Origin: Miscanthus floridulus
Lineage: Eukaryota > Streptophyta > Magnoliopsida > Poales > Poaceae
Assembly: GCF_019320115.1 (NCBI RefSeq)
Contig: NC_089584.1
Coordinates: forward strand, 104,833,111 to 104,897,110
DNA: 64,000 bases
Reading direction: 5' to 3'
Shown here: positions 34,655 through 46,680 of the stretch, in pieces
Layout of the letters: each line of letters opens with the position of its first letter
Position numbering within the stretch: the first letter of the stretch is position 1
The notes under the pieces: generated by a model
What the model saw: the letters and a program-made list of their open reading frames with translations, nothing else
The model's database searches: none
What the model was told of the DNA's origin: nothing
Translations under genes and position numbers: made by a program

Positions 34655-37600
34655 TAACCATTTTGGTCGCGCCTATTGCCATGGCGCGGCAAACCTCCTG
34701 TGTCGCGCCATGCATGGTGGCGTGACGGGAGTATTATGTGGCGAAGACCGGGTTCGCTGACCGGTGACGTGGCAGGGTCTGCCGCGCCACCGATCTTGGT
34801 GCGGCAGTGACGCGCCCTGATCGGTGACGCAGCAGACTCAGCTAAAAGGCCCACGGCCTAGTCCCGCTTGCTTGCCGCGCCTTCGCTCTATCTGCCCGCC
34901 TCGTCCACCTGCCTGCCCGCTGCGTCGCGCCCTCCCGCCACTCCCAAGTGTTGTTGGCGCCCGGCCCTCCGTTGCTGCCTCCCTCCCTCCCTTTCTTTCC
35001 ATTCTCCGGCCGTCTCCCTCCCTCCTCGGCCTCGTTCAAGGTAATGACACACTTTTTTATTTTTGTTTGAATGGTGGATTGAAATATCATGAATGAGAGT
35101 TAACGTTAGGAGGAAAATTATGTTTGGGAACTATGGCTATGGTTTAATTTTGTGGATGTTAAGGTTAATTATTTAGTTAGAAGTATATTTACCATGTATA
35201 TTTTTGTTGTTATAAGTGTTGGTTATATTATTTGAGTTGCAATGCAAATGATTATATTTTACATTAGTTTACGTTGTTTTGATTGATGTTTAATTTGAAC
35301 CGTTTTATTAGATGGAAGACATGTTTCGGGAGCAGTTGTGGCGAAAACGGGGTCGTCCTATAGAATTGTACCCCGACGAGTCTAGCAAAGATGCCCCAAT
35401 CCCTAACTGTGACTGTGGTCGTCCGACCGACGTATTTCAATCGAGACATCCAGACACAACGGCTCGTTGCTTCTACACATGCAGTCGTTTTAATGTAAGT
35501 AATTATTTTCGTGTTTTTTTCTTCATTTGTATTACTAGGTTACTAATATTTTGTTGGAATTTGTTGTGTAGGTCCATGAGAGGTATTTTTTCTTTCAGTG
35601 GATCGACGGTGCAGACAAGTTTGACCCCAGGTACCTCCTTTTCAACGATTGATGGAGAGGACGACATCCACGAGAGCACTTCGAGCGGTGGGTTCCATCT
35701 CCCCCTAACCCCCCTCCAATGACGGCTAAGTAGAAGCATATAGCCGTAGTTAGATGACTCAAGGAACCTCCTTTGTGCGATTGCGGAGATCGAGCTGTGA
35801 TAAACCCTGAGAATACGTTGGAGTTTGTGTGTCCAAACAAGCATGAAGTAAGTGCAAAGTGTATGTGTTGAAATGTTGAGCTATATGTGTTCATGTACTA
35901 ATGTCATCTTATTTAGGTGTTTTCAATGGCGAAGTATCGTTTCAAAGAGTGGTTGTATGGTCCTAAAAAACAATGGCCGGAAGAACCACCAAAGGTTAAG
36001 GAAAAGAACAAAAGAAAGGGTAATTTACAAAACACCTCATGTCATGTGTGAATGTGATGTTAAATCCAACTATGGCCTAGTCCCTTCGAAGTTTGGAATA
36101 GGCCATTATTGCGGCCATATGATTGACTATGATGAGGTTGATTATTTTTATGGTAAACATAAAATCGTATTTTGTTTCTTTTGCTAAGACATATATGATA
36201 TAATTTTTCGTTTAAACAGAGCACTAGGAAATGCAAGTGGGAATGCTATGATGGCTAAGCTAAGTTCTTGGATGAACTGAAGGAGAGGAAAGTAATTACA
36301 CGGAAGAGGGGATATGGACCTGACTACGTCAACCTATTTGTTAAACATCACAAAGATAAGATGCGTGAGTTTGCTAGACAGTGCGGTATTTGTAACCCGA
36401 TCGATGTTGGGCTCGACAAATGGGGATTGGAGAGATGGAGGGTGTTAGAGGAGGAGAGAGCAAGCAAGGAGGCAAGGGAGGAGATAAGAGTACAGATGCA
36501 GGTTTTGAACGAGCAAGTTATTGCATTATGTGCCAGTGAGTGCTTGAAAGACATTTTTTCGTTGCCTGATTTGAAATATAATATAATCACGTTGCTAACT
36601 GATTGCATTTCATACATGAAGGGATTGGATGCAGCGAGGACCATGATGGAGAGGTGGCTCATGTAAGGTATGAGGAAAAGAAGTTAGACGAGCACAGAAC
36701 GTGAGCTGATCGCACCGTTCAATCACCTATTGTGTTGTCTGATGAGGGGGGACGATGATGAGGACGACATTGCTAGACTGAGCGAGCTCATTGCTCTAGC
36801 AGAGGTGGGCTTGTAGGTGGAGGAGGCTGATGATGACACTGGTAGACTCAGTGAGCTCATCGCTCTTGCTGAGGTGGGCTTGCAGGCAGAGAAGGCTAAG
36901 GACGACACTGGTAGACTGAGCGAGCTCATCGCTCTAGAAGAGACGGGCTTGTAGGTGGAGAAGGATGACGACGCATTCTTCACTCAGGCCACAGAGGCCG
37001 CAGATGAAGCGAAGGCCGCTTACTATAGGCGATACACAGGTCATAGCAATGCATGTGAGTCTAGCCACATGAACGAGAAGGAAGAGAACGCATTCTTGTC
37101 TCAGGCCACAGAAGAAGCGGAGGTCGCTTACTATAGGCGAAAGACAGATCAGGGCAATGTAGGTGACCCTAGCCACAGCAACAGGATTGTGGTAGAGGAT
37201 TGGTACTCAGACGACGAGTTGCTAACTCAGTATCTTTCTGACTGAGGGTTTTTATTGCGCCATCTATTAATTCCATGCTTTATTAATGATTAATGTAGCT
37301 ATGTACTAGAACTTTCTTTGTGTTGTCTTGTTTTTCTTTTGAAGTACTGATGTATTGTACCCATGTATCATGTACTCGGATTACCCATGGTTGATCCTAA
37401 GTGATCACATCCGTTTATCACCCTCCGAGCCATCCGTTTGTCTCTCTCCGATGCATCTAAGTTTTTTAATAGTAGTGAATGCGTTGAGAATTTCTAAAAC
37501 CAACAAAATCGAGTGAAATTATTTCGAATACGGTTGGCTGGTATATATATCTTACATGTTTCCCATGTATTTTAAAATAGTAGCGTGTAATAGCAACACG

Positions 37601-38245
37601 GGATAGAGAGAAGGGCGTGCGGCGGTGGCAGACGTGGGCCCTGCAATGAGGGTGGCGGCGCGGCAGTGAGGGCAGTGGCGGGCGTAGTGGGCGTCCGTAG
37701 CATGGCGGGCAGCCATCGTGCGTGGCTGGAGGGCACGGCGGGCGGCCGGAAGGGGTGGCGCACCGACGTGCGTGCGCGGCGGGCACAGCGGGCAGCCAGC
37801 GTTCGTGGCACGGCCGGCGCGGCGGGCGCATGCGGGCACGGCGGGAGTGGCGCGCCCGATGCGGGCGTGCGGTGCGGTGGCGTGCGGCCACGACCGGCGG
37901 CAGGGGCGACAGGCTGGCGCTGCCGATGGCAGGCACGACGAGGCGGCGGCCATGCGCTGTGGGTAGGTGTGGCGGTGTCCACGCGCGGCGGCAGGCACGG
38001 CCAGGCAGGCGAAGGCGCGACAAGCACGGTAGGTAGGCGGGACTAGGCCACGGCCCTTTTAGCCTGCTATGCCGCGCCACCGATCAGGGTGCGTCACTGT
38101 CGCGCCAACATTGGTGGCGCGGCAGGCCCTGCCACGTCAACGGTCAGCTCCCCGATCGTCGCCACGTCAGCCCTCTCACTGTGCCACCATGCATGGCGCG
38201 ACACAGGCATTTTGCCACGCCATTACAAAAAGTGTTAAAAATAAA
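34655..38245 (+). mobile_element. Long-TIR element with a GRF zinc-finger gene (copy 1)
   Basis: Arms of about 270 bp at 34655-34925 and 37975-38245 are inverted repeats: both carry TGTGTCGCGCCATGCATGGT, GACGTGGCAGGG and GCCTAGTCCCGC in opposite orientation. Between them lie a degraded GRF-type gene (35312-37245) and a very GC-rich block (37600-38040). Exact ends and target duplication could not be fixed because A/T runs border both arms. No transposase seen. Long TIRs fit a Mutator-like element, but this is inference. Confidence 0.75.
35312..37245 (+). pseudogene. GRF-type zinc-finger protein of a transposon-like element, copy 1
   Basis: Exon 1 (35312-35494) begins MEDMFREQLWRKRGRPIE and has CDCGRPTDVFQSRHPD then RCFYTCSRFN, ending at a GTAAGT donor. 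Exon 2 (35572-35849) starts after TAG and reads VHERYFFFQWIDGADKF, a GRF pattern, but the last Cys is Tyr. It has TGA, TAG and TGA in frame, then a second CDCG module. Later exons give KYRFKEWLYGP, YGLVPSKFGIGHYCGHM and a helical segment (LDELKERKVITRKRGYGPDY, 36268-36666). The tail has three 69-bp repeats (LSELIALAEVGL; 36775, 36844, 36913) and ends YSDDELLTQYLSD at 37245. GRF fingers bind nucleic acid; the role here is unknown. Non-functional by its stops. Confidence 0.78.
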
Positions 38246-38249
38246 AAAA

Positions 38250-39047
38250 AATCAAAGTAGAAAAGGAAATTTGGCGTACGCTGAAACATATTTTCGGGAG
38301 TTGTGTCATCTCCGATAATTTTTTTACTTCGTCCTTGGGCTTACTAACTCATTTTTTCATTGATGGTTAAAATACAAACCAACCCAGAAGACTAGCCTTA
38401 TTTTTGCAAATATTAAACATATTTAACAAGACATTGATGATTATTTCTAAAAAAATTATTTTCATGAAAGAGAATCAGATGAAAACAAACAAAAATTATG
38501 TTAAATGTTAACCTGCCTCTAAATTCACAAGTTACAAAGTATATATAACTATGAATATATATGGTTTCGTTCACACATTTTACTTGACTGTCTACACATG
38601 AATATTGATCATTGACCAACAATAAAGAGTATATATAAAAAAAGTCTCATACCATGTTTAATTGTTTAATCCTCGAAAAATATTGTTCAATTTTTTATTG
38701 GACTTGAACATGTTAGTGTTTTTTTTCTGTTGCAACGCACGAGCATATTTGCTAGTCTTTTTTAAAAGGGAATTCGTGGCTTCGAATTTGATGCCGAGCA
38801 CAACCAGCTCAACTCGTGAACTAAAAAAGGCCATGCTAACAACCGGGCGTCCAGACAGACACGCGCGTGTTCGGTCGCCCGCGCATCCTACTGCACCGCG
38901 CGCCACCTCCTCCTGCTGCTATGCCCGACCAGAAGAGCATGTGCATGGGCCCGCTTATATCTACATGTGAGAGAGAGGGAACACAGCGTGTGTACCCCAT
39001 GCGAGAGAGACAGCAACGCGCCATCGACTCCACTAAATAGCGAACGT
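38250..39047. other. AT-rich intergenic sequence
   Basis: No gene recognised. Near 38960-39030 is a GAGAGAGAGGGA...CACAGCG...GTGTACCCCATGCGAGAGAGA phrase that recurs at about 39803-39833 and 41807-41880, on both sides of the solo LTR. Confidence 0.5.
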
Positions 39048-39049
39048 TA

Positions 39050-39742
39050 ACGATCAGACAGCCCCCACGACTTTTTGCTTTTGGTAAAAAATAATTTCTG
39101 CAACTTTCCTTTTTTCAGAAAGTTGTCTATTTTGGGCAAAAAAATCCTGCAACTTTCGTTTTTTGGAAAATTACAAAGTTATACGCATAACTTTTACATA
39201 TAACTTGTGCAACAAACGACGTATAACCTATAAACATGACTTCGACGTGACAAAGTTATGCACATAACTTACTACGTAATATTTTACGAAACAAACTTAT
39301 CAACGTAATTTCTTAGAAAGCTACAAAAGTTATACACAAAACTTTTCTATATAACTTGTTTGTGTAACTTAGATATTAACTTGAAGAATGACTTAGATGT
39401 AAAGTTAGACGTATAAGTAATACTCAAGAACTTAGATATACAAATTAATATCATAACATATTAGTAGAAATATGAAAACTATGTACAAAAATAACTATGT
39501 AGTATAACTTGTTTGTCTATTAAAAATTACGTAAAAACTATATCAAAAAAGTTATGATAAAAATTTATGGTGATAAGTTTTGTTTTACAAAATGTTATAT
39601 TGTCAAAGTTGTCGGTATAAGTTGTAGAAATAAGTTATGTCATGTAACATATATGTATAACTTAGTTACTTTCTAAAAACAGAAAGTTGTGGATATTACT
39701 TTTTTCCAAATAAGGAAAGTCATGGGAGCAGTTGTCGATCGC
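39050..39742. mobile_element. Fold-back/TIR element with internal AAGTTATA repeats
   Basis: Terminal segments of about 70 bp are imperfect inverted repeats: left CGATCAGACAGCCCCCACGA ... GCAACTTTCC ... CAGAAAGT; right, reversed, CGATCGACAACTGCTCCCAT ... CAACTTTCTG ... AGAAAGT. The interior is built of diverged copies of AAAGTTATACACATAACTT. No coding sequence. The target duplication is unclear and the superfamily is not assigned. Confidence 0.6.
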
Positions 39743-39833
39743 TACCTCGCTAGATTCGAATCCAATGAACGACCGCCGGAATGGAATTGGGGCACCCCAG
39801 CTACATGCGAGAGAAAGAGAGGGATCGCAGCGC

Positions 39834-41806
39834 TAAAAGCCCTAGTTTGATTTTGGATAATTGAAGAAAAACTAAGTACTAACCTATGTCATCAAGTGTG
39901 ATCATGAGCTAGGTTGGTACACACCAAGTGATGGAGCAAGAGAGAGGTCCATGGAGATGGAGATGGACATGTGATGATGGTGATCAAGCTCCAACTTGCA
40001 AAAGAAGAAAGGGAAAAACAAAAATCAAGGAGATCGAGACAAAGGTATTAAGTAAGTTTTTTTGTTTTGGCACTCAAGACACCATAGAGGGTGTAAGTGT
40101 GTTTAGGATCGATAGCCATACTATAAAGAGGAAAAGCGATTATCGAGTGCCACTAGGTGACATGATTCTTGCATATGCGTTTAGGAACTTAGTGTGCTAA
40201 CAATTGACCCTTGAAAAATACTAATACACGACCACATGAGTTGTACACACTATGGTTAGCAACTTGGAAGCGAAGGTGAAGAGGTTGAGGAGTTAGAAAA
40301 AGAAAAAGAGGCGAAGGTACAGGACCGGACGCTGGCTCTGCTAGGGCCAGACCCTGGCAGGCCGAGTCCGGTCAATTGTTCAGTTGTTGGCTGAAAGGGC
40401 CATAGTGTGATCGGACGCTGGTGCCGCGTCCGGTCATACATAGCAGAGAGGGCGCGGCTTGGGGTAGCATTCGGACGCTGGAGGCGAGAAGCGACTAGAC
40501 GCGCAAGGGGTGCATCAGGTCTTGGCTGATGGACGCTGACGTAGCACCCGTGTGCTTGCATAGTAGTGATCGAACATCGGGCACGTCAGGTCACCTACGA
40601 CCAAACTCGTCCAGTTAATAAAATTGCTCTCTGAGTGTTTACTGGAAACGATCGGACACCGCGTGGTGGTGCGTCTAGTCATTCGTAGAGTTACGTCCGG
40701 TGCTTGGCTGACACACGAGCGCGAAGGTACAACCGGCTCTATTTGATTGGAGGCGACGTGGTAGGCGTGGAGTAGCTCGGAGCTGCGACCAGACTCAGCC
40801 AACCGGACACAGGGCAACATCCGGTCTGTGTGTCCGGTGCCCTTTTGACAGCCCAACGGCTCATTGAGCCAAGGGGCTCCATAAATAGGTGATGGCCGGC
40901 TTGGGGCTCACTCTCTTGGCACTTTGACATACTTAACATCCTTGTGAGCCTAAGCAAACACCTCTCACTCATCTTCATTATTGATTCATCATCATAGCGA
41001 GATTGGGAGTGATTCCTAGTGTATTTGCTTGAGTGATTACATCTAGTGGCACTTGGGGATCATTGTGGCTGTGGATTTCTTGTTACTATTGGTGGTTGCC
41101 GCCATCTTGACGGCTTGGAGCAGCGGAGGAGCATTGACATGAGTTGGTGATTGTTCGTGGCCATCTCCTGATGATTGTGAGGGTTCTTGTACCTTCCTCG
41201 ATGGAGAGCCAAAAGGTAACTCTAGTGGATTACTTATGTCATTGAGTTACCTCACTTGTGGGTAGGTTCTTGCGGTGCCAAGTATTGGCTAGGTGTGTGA
41301 TACCTATTAGTCGTCGAACCACCAAGTGCTGGTCCACACAACGGGGACTAGCGTGCCGGCAAACACGTGAACCTCGAAAGAAAATTTGTGTGTCACTTGT
41401 CTCTTAGATTTCTCCTGGTGATCGATTGTTTGGGCATTCTTTGATTGGTTCATCTCACTTACCACGGCGGTATAATCTTTCAACACTCTCTCTTGCATTT
41501 ACATTGTTTATATTCTTGCCTAGTCAACCTCTTTAGTGTAGTTAGTCTTTGAGAGCTTGTTAGTTTGGTTAGTGAGGCTCTTTAGCTAGTCTTTGAGAGC
41601 GCACTAGCTTAGAGAGTAGTGACTTAGCCTTTGTGTGAACCTAGAGATCATAGCAACTAGAATTGTTGGTATAGGTGGCTTGCAACTCTTATAGAGCTAG
41701 ATCAAAATTGTATTACGCCATTTAGTATACTAATCATTTGTTCTAGTGAGTTTGTAAAAATAATTATAGGCTATTCACCCTCTCTCTAGCCATTTAGGAT
41801 CTTTCA
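39834..41806 (+). mobile_element. Solo LTR of a SIRE-type Ty1/copia element
   Basis: 1973 bp from TAAAAGCCCTAG (a degraded TGAAAG start) to GATCTTTCA, flanked by perfect AGCGC duplications (39829-39833, 41807-41811). The end (GGCTATTCACCC...CTTTCA) and the internal phrases ACCGGACGCTGG, CTATAAAGAGGAAAAGCGAT and GTGCCACTAGGTGACA-like text match the style of the LTR at 60402-62854. No internal element sequence remains, so it arose by LTR-LTR recombination. Confidence 0.92.
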
Positions 41807-41811
41807 AGCGC

Positions 41812-42485
41812 GTGTACCCCAATGCGAGAGAGAGATAGCAACACGTGTGCCCCAATACAAGAGAGAGAGGGAGCACAACGCATGTGCACATGTGTTGAGC
41901 CGGCTACATGAACCACCGTGGAGGACCACACTTGGTGGTGTAGGGGCGCCTGGTGCAGCGCATGCTTACACGCGAGTCAAAGCACGTGGAGAGCAGCACC
42001 TGTTGTAACATACTGAAACGAGGTGAAACAATTGAAATATACGTTTGCAACATATGTATATAACCACTGCAACATATGTAATATCCAGATAAAATACTTG
42101 TAACATATTTCCTCCATCCATAAGTCTCCATCGTATTAGCTTTCGGTGCAATGACCAAGGAGCAGTAAACAATGCCGATTTGCATTTAAGGCAAGAAACA
42201 GCCAAGGAGTCGCAGCCAATAAGCAGCCAAGGAGCAATAAATGCAGGCAATGAGCATCAAATGCGTAGCATATACGTCTAAAATAGGTGAAACATTTAGA
42301 ACATATAATTGCAACATACGTATATAGCTACTGCAACATATATAATATCCAGATGGAAACATGCAACATCCAAATAAAACAACTGGAAGACACACTTGCA
42401 GCATACATGTATATCCATTGCAATATATGCAACATCCAGATAAAATAAATACAACATCCAAAATGAAACATATAAAACATACACC
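41812..42485. repeat. Region with duplicated GCAACATA-rich segments
   Basis: Two related segments begin AGGTGAAACA at 42021 and 42285 (264 bp apart) and continue GCAACATAYGTATATA...CTGCAACATATRTAATATCC. AGCCAAGGAG also recurs between them. This looks like the subterminal repeat region of a DNA transposon, but I could not define ends or class. Confidence 0.5.
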
Positions 42486-42488
42486 TAA

Positions 42489-42607
42489 GGGTCTGTTTGG
42501 AATGCGGGATTTTTTTTCCCATTCCTGCGTTTTTCCTATGAAATTGAACTGATTTCTGTGAAATTTCTGTGTGCCTCCTATAAAATTTCAGTGTTCCGAA
42601 CAGACCC
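42489..42607. mobile_element. Tourist-like MITE (119 bp)
   Basis: GGGTCTGTTTGGAAT at the left and TTCCGAACAGACCC at the right are inverted repeats, flanked by TAA on both sides (42486-42488, 42608-42610). TIR and 3-bp TAA duplication are typical of PIF/Harbinger-derived Tourist MITEs. Confidence 0.9.
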
Positions 42608-42934
42608 TAAAATATATACCGGTGCGTAATTTGATGACCACAGTCACCGGTCACGGAACCGCAAATGACGCATACAGATGTAGGCCCATACTTCTCTCAC
42701 AAACTCCCAAGGCTCATCATTCTCTTGTCACTGTGCACTCTCTGGTCACACCACGCATGCACAGGCCCCACGCGCCGCATGCATCCCACGCGAGTGTGAT
42801 GGCCGCATGTGCTCCTAGGCATGGACCAGCAGAAAGGATGGGTACAGCTGACTACAACTACGAGGGTATTTTTTTTCTTGGTTATCACGCCGCACGGACA
42901 TCGGAAAAGAAAACAGCTCAACTTAACTTACACC

Positions 42935-43099
42935 CAGCGGCGGATCAAAGGGGGGGCTGGGGGGCTCCAGCCCCCCCTAATGGTTTGATTTCAAGCCTAA
43001 GCACTGTAGCAAAAGCTTGATTTCACCATTAAATTTTCATGCAAATCAACATCTTCATTGTTTTAGCCCCCTTTATCCCGCATCGTGCATCCGCCACTG
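42935..43099. mobile_element. hAT-type MITE (165 bp)
   Basis: Ends CAGCGGCGGATC and GCATCCGCCACTG are inverted repeats, and the element is flanked by a perfect 8-bp duplication, CTTACACC (42927-42934 and 43100-43107). An 8-bp duplication with CAGTGGCGGA-type ends fits hAT elements. An internal G-run/C-run hairpin lies at about 42950-42980. Confidence 0.9.
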
Positions 43100-43107
43100 C
43101 TTACACC

Positions 43108-43983
43108 GGTTCAGTTCGACCTTGTTCACGAAGGTATCGCGCTAACTAGCCAGCTCAACTCGGCTCGGCTCGTAAAGGTATCGTCGGCTGGAGGGCTCGC
43201 TCGACAAGAATAGCTCACTAGCTTCGTTTAGCTACTGAGTACCGGAAAAAAACAGTGAATATATGTTTATAATATCTCTATATTAATTTCATACCTAATC
43301 AATACTGATTTAGCACTAAAATAAAGCAATAAACCAAAAATATAAAACAATTGCAGTGGATGGGGATGGAGTACGTGAAGGCACGTAACGTTTTGTTGGT
43401 CGAGCTTGGCCAATCCACACCCACGAGCAAGCCTTCTTGCCGAATTTGCTTCGTGACTCCAAAACTGCCGACGGCGGAGTACTCCCCTGTACCTCGACGT
43501 CCAGCGCTCCAACCAAAATGGATGGTCACCAGAGTACTTCAGCCAATTATTAAAAGAGAAGTAGCTCAGCAACGATGACGCGTGTCGAACCCTCCTTCTC
43601 CGACGGCTGGGTCTTTAGCTTTAGAGGCTCGGCAATCGCCGCGGGCGGGGCGTGGGATCATGGCGGGAAGTCGGAGCTGCTCTTCGCGGAGCCGTTGAGC
43701 TCGGCAACGATGACCTGTTGTAGCCTCATGCTTCGGGCCCGTTGGTCTGACATCTTTGATGGGTCGTCGGTGTTTTGCCATGGGAAGTCGGAGCTGCTGG
43801 CTGCTTTGCAACTATGCTCGGCAACGATGACTCATGGTATTGTGTACTCTACCGCGTTGCGTGGGTGGGTAACCTTTCGTGGTGTTTGGCGCCATGCTTA
43901 GCTACCTTTGTTTGTATATAAACTTCATTCGTGGCAGCCATTGTTTCAAAAAAAATTAAAAGAGAAGTTCGAAGCCACGACAC
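43108..43983. other. Intergenic sequence with short repeats
   Basis: No gene recognised. 43566-43900 contains recurring GGCAACGATGACYYRTG and GGGAAGTCGGAGCTGCT units (2-3 copies each) in GC-rich DNA. Confidence 0.45.
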
Positions 43984-43986
43984 TAA

Positions 43987-44201
43987 GGACCCGTTTGGAG
44001 GAGCTGCGGGGGCTCCGGCACTGTTCATGCACTGTAGCACGGGCCGGCGGAGCTCGAAATCGTGGCTTTGCCGGCTCCTCCTCTTTTCGGCTTCTTTTCA
44101 GTTCATTTTGCGCCTCAATTTCCAAAACGGCTTCTGCTACAGTGTCACTACAGTACCCGAGTGAGGAGCCGGAGCCGCCGGGAGCCGCGCCAAACGCGTC
44201 C
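43987..44201. mobile_element. Tourist-like MITE (215 bp) upstream of the NB-ARC copy
   Basis: GGACCCGTTTGGAGGAGC at the left and GCGCCAAACGCGTCC at the right are imperfect inverted repeats, flanked by TAA (43984-43986, 44202-44204). GC-rich arms also pair (GGGGCTCCGGC with GCCGGAGCCGCC). It ends about 90 bp before the NB-ARC ATG at 44293. Confidence 0.85.
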
Positions 44202-46004
44202 TAAGAGTACTCTTCCAGTTACAGATAACTAGAGATGGCCTGAAATAAGCACAGACCTGAGACGACACGTTCGATAAGAACCGGCGTTCGCAATGGAGAC
44301 GCTCGTCTCTGCGGTCCTCGCAGACCTCGTCGGTCGAGCCATATCCTTCACCGTGGACAGGTGCTGCCACTGGCGGAGCAAGGGCAGCATAGAGGACACC
44401 GCGCAACGGCTGCACCGCGTGCTTCTACGAGTGCAGACCGTCGTCGCGGAGGCCGATAGGAGGTGCGTCACCAACCAGGCGATGCTCCGGCGGCTCCAGC
44501 TGATGAGGGAAGGCGTGTACAGAGGCTACTACCTGCTCAGCGCCTTCAAGCGCCAAGGCGTTGTGCAAGACAAGGCCCAAGATCACGAGCTCAGTCGTCA
44601 TGGCCACTCGTCGTTCGCGCTCTCCCAATTCAATCCAGCGAAGCGCTTGTGTACTTTCTCCGCCAGGACGACGACGAGGACGAGGACGAACACGGCGTCA
44701 GAAGACACGAGACGCGAGGCGGAGGCGGAGCTGCAAGAGGTGCTCACTGTTGTCCTAGAGCGCATGGCCAGCGACATGAAGGAGCTCGTCTCGTGTTCCT
44801 GAGCTGCTACCCTCCCACGCGCCGCGAGCCTCACAGCGGGCACCTGTGGCTGGAGAACCGCATGTTCGGCCGTGAGGCGGAGCTGGAGAGGATCATAAGC
44901 TTCTTGCTGGAACCAGAGCCTGCACGCGCAGAATATTTGGGCGTGGGAGTGCTTCCAGTGATAGGTCGAGCAAGAGTCGGCAAGAGCACCCTCGTCGAAC
45001 ATGTCTGCTTGGACGAGAGGGTGCGCAGCCACTTCTCCTTGATCGTATTCCTCGGCGAAGGCGACACCAAGGATGGGAAGCAATCGCCTCATCTGGGAGA
45101 CAACGGCATAATTAAACATCAGGATCTCGGTTCAGCCAGGAAATCACTGGTTGTGATTGAGCTGCTTGGTGACGTGGATGAGCACACCTGGTGGAGAAGA
45201 ACACTGCCTGCGCTGAGAGGACGACGCACCACGCCTGTCAGTAAAATAATCGTTACAAGTCGATCGGAGAAAATTGCAGGTTTTGGAACCACACAAGCTC
45301 TTAGCTTGAGGGCAATGCTACGGTACAACTATTACCTTCTAAGAAGTAATAGTTCAAAACAATCTGAGCCATTAATTTATATCACGTGCAGGTAAATGAA
45401 AAGCTACGTTCTAATAAAATTGCTAATCAAATTATATCACGTACATTAGCTATCATGGCAATTTGAGGTAATCAAATTATGTCATGTTCAAAGTAACAAA
45501 ATAAAGGATTTATCATATCAAATAGATCTCGCATAAATCAATTAGATCTGAAAGAAATATTTTGAGTTAAATGCACCAGAAATCCATTAACTTGTGAGAA
45601 GGTTTCAGTTGGGTCCATCAACTTCCAAAGTGACTTTTTGAGTCTATAAACTTTTAAAATGATTCACTGCAGTCCATACCTATTTATTTAACATTAAATT
45701 CAAAGAACATTCGTAGAAAACCCCTTCCCGCACCACGTCACGTACGCGGACAGCTCCGTGGCGCCCGTCGTCGCTGCTGCGGGCGCGCTGGCGAGCCCCT
45801 GCTGTGGCCACGCGGGCCCAACCGGCAGCTCGCTTCCCAGCGCCCTCCTCCAGCCGCCGCTCTTCCTCCTCGCCGTGACGCGCCAGTGCGCGGCCGCGGT
45901 GCCCGCTGGCCGAAGCCGCCCGCGCCGTGGAGGTCCGGCCGCGGCCGCTCCACGCCCGGCTCGCGCGTCTCCCCACGCCGACCCGCCTCGACGCCATGGA
46001 GGTG

Positions 46005-46087
46005 CTCGCCGTCGGTGCACCACCCCAGCAGCCGGACGATGTTGCGGTGCCGGAGGTGGCCCAGCACCTCCACCTCGGCAAACGCGG
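46005..46087 (-). pseudogene. Receptor-like kinase fragment in Pack-MULE B
   Basis: Minus strand encodes FAEVEVLGHLRHRNIVRLLG followed by WCTDGE, the alpha-C helix to beta-4/5 segment of plant receptor-like kinases, with the conserved Glu in VEVLG. Only about 26 codons match; a 15-base G run (46087-46101) borders it. Confidence 0.8.
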
Positions 46088-46129
46088 GGGGGGGGGGGGG
46101 GCGTCGATCGGTGAGGCTGCAGGCATCGG

Positions 46130-46215
46130 CACCGCATGGCCACGACGGAGAGCACCATGCCCACGCCCATGCGCTGGAGCAGCGTGACGCCGCCCTCGAC
46201 CCCGGTGAGCCCTTC
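46130..46215 (-). pseudogene. NRT1/PTR-family transporter fragment in Pack-MULE B
   Basis: Minus strand encodes VTLLQRMGVGMVLSVVAM, which matches the late membrane-segment region of plant NRT1/PTR (POT) transporters (usual form: xLQRMGIGLVLSxxAM). Short but distinctive. No other part of the transporter is seen. Confidence 0.65.
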
Positions 46216-46460
46216 CTGTCCGGCCGAGCGCGCGAGGCCACGCGGCAAGCTTCTAAACAGTCGGCCACGTTCAACATTTCCGAACTGAATGAACTGATCA
46301 ATACCACCTCAAATATACAAGCTGAAACTCAATCTTCGGCTCCCTCAAACTCTCAAACCAGCCCGATCCAGCGAAAGGTATAGTAACAAAAATTGTAGAG
46401 CTAGAAGCGATCTACAAGTTTGTTTACATGACTTTGGGATTATTCGGTTCGGTTTGCAAA

Positions 46461-46622
46461 CTACTGACCTCGGGTTCGCGCTGGACCGAACCCGGCGTGG
46501 CTGACGTCCGACACGATGTACGTCCTGGACAGCGCGAACAGCGGCCGCCCCGTGAGCGCCATCAGGTCCGCCACTGACAGCAGGTAGTCGTACGTGACCG
46601 CCGACTTGGGGCCTTCCTCACC
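46461..46622 (-). pseudogene. BAHD acyltransferase fragment in Pack-MULE B
   Basis: Minus strand encodes YDYLLSVADLMALTGRPLFA and LSRTYIVSDVSHAGFG, the segment just before the DFGWG box of BAHD acyl-CoA-dependent acyltransferases. The box itself is missing; the reading runs into unrelated sequence after AGFG. Confidence 0.8.
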
Positions 46623-46680
46623 AGGTCCAGCGCAAACCCGAGGTCCCCGCCGGTGAGCCCTTCCTATCCGGCCCCGCCGC

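Noticed and set aside
37466..38080. Overlapping 126-204-codon frames on both strands
   Set aside because: Very GC-rich DNA next to the TIR of the GRF element; Pro/Ala/Arg-rich in every phase and no domain.
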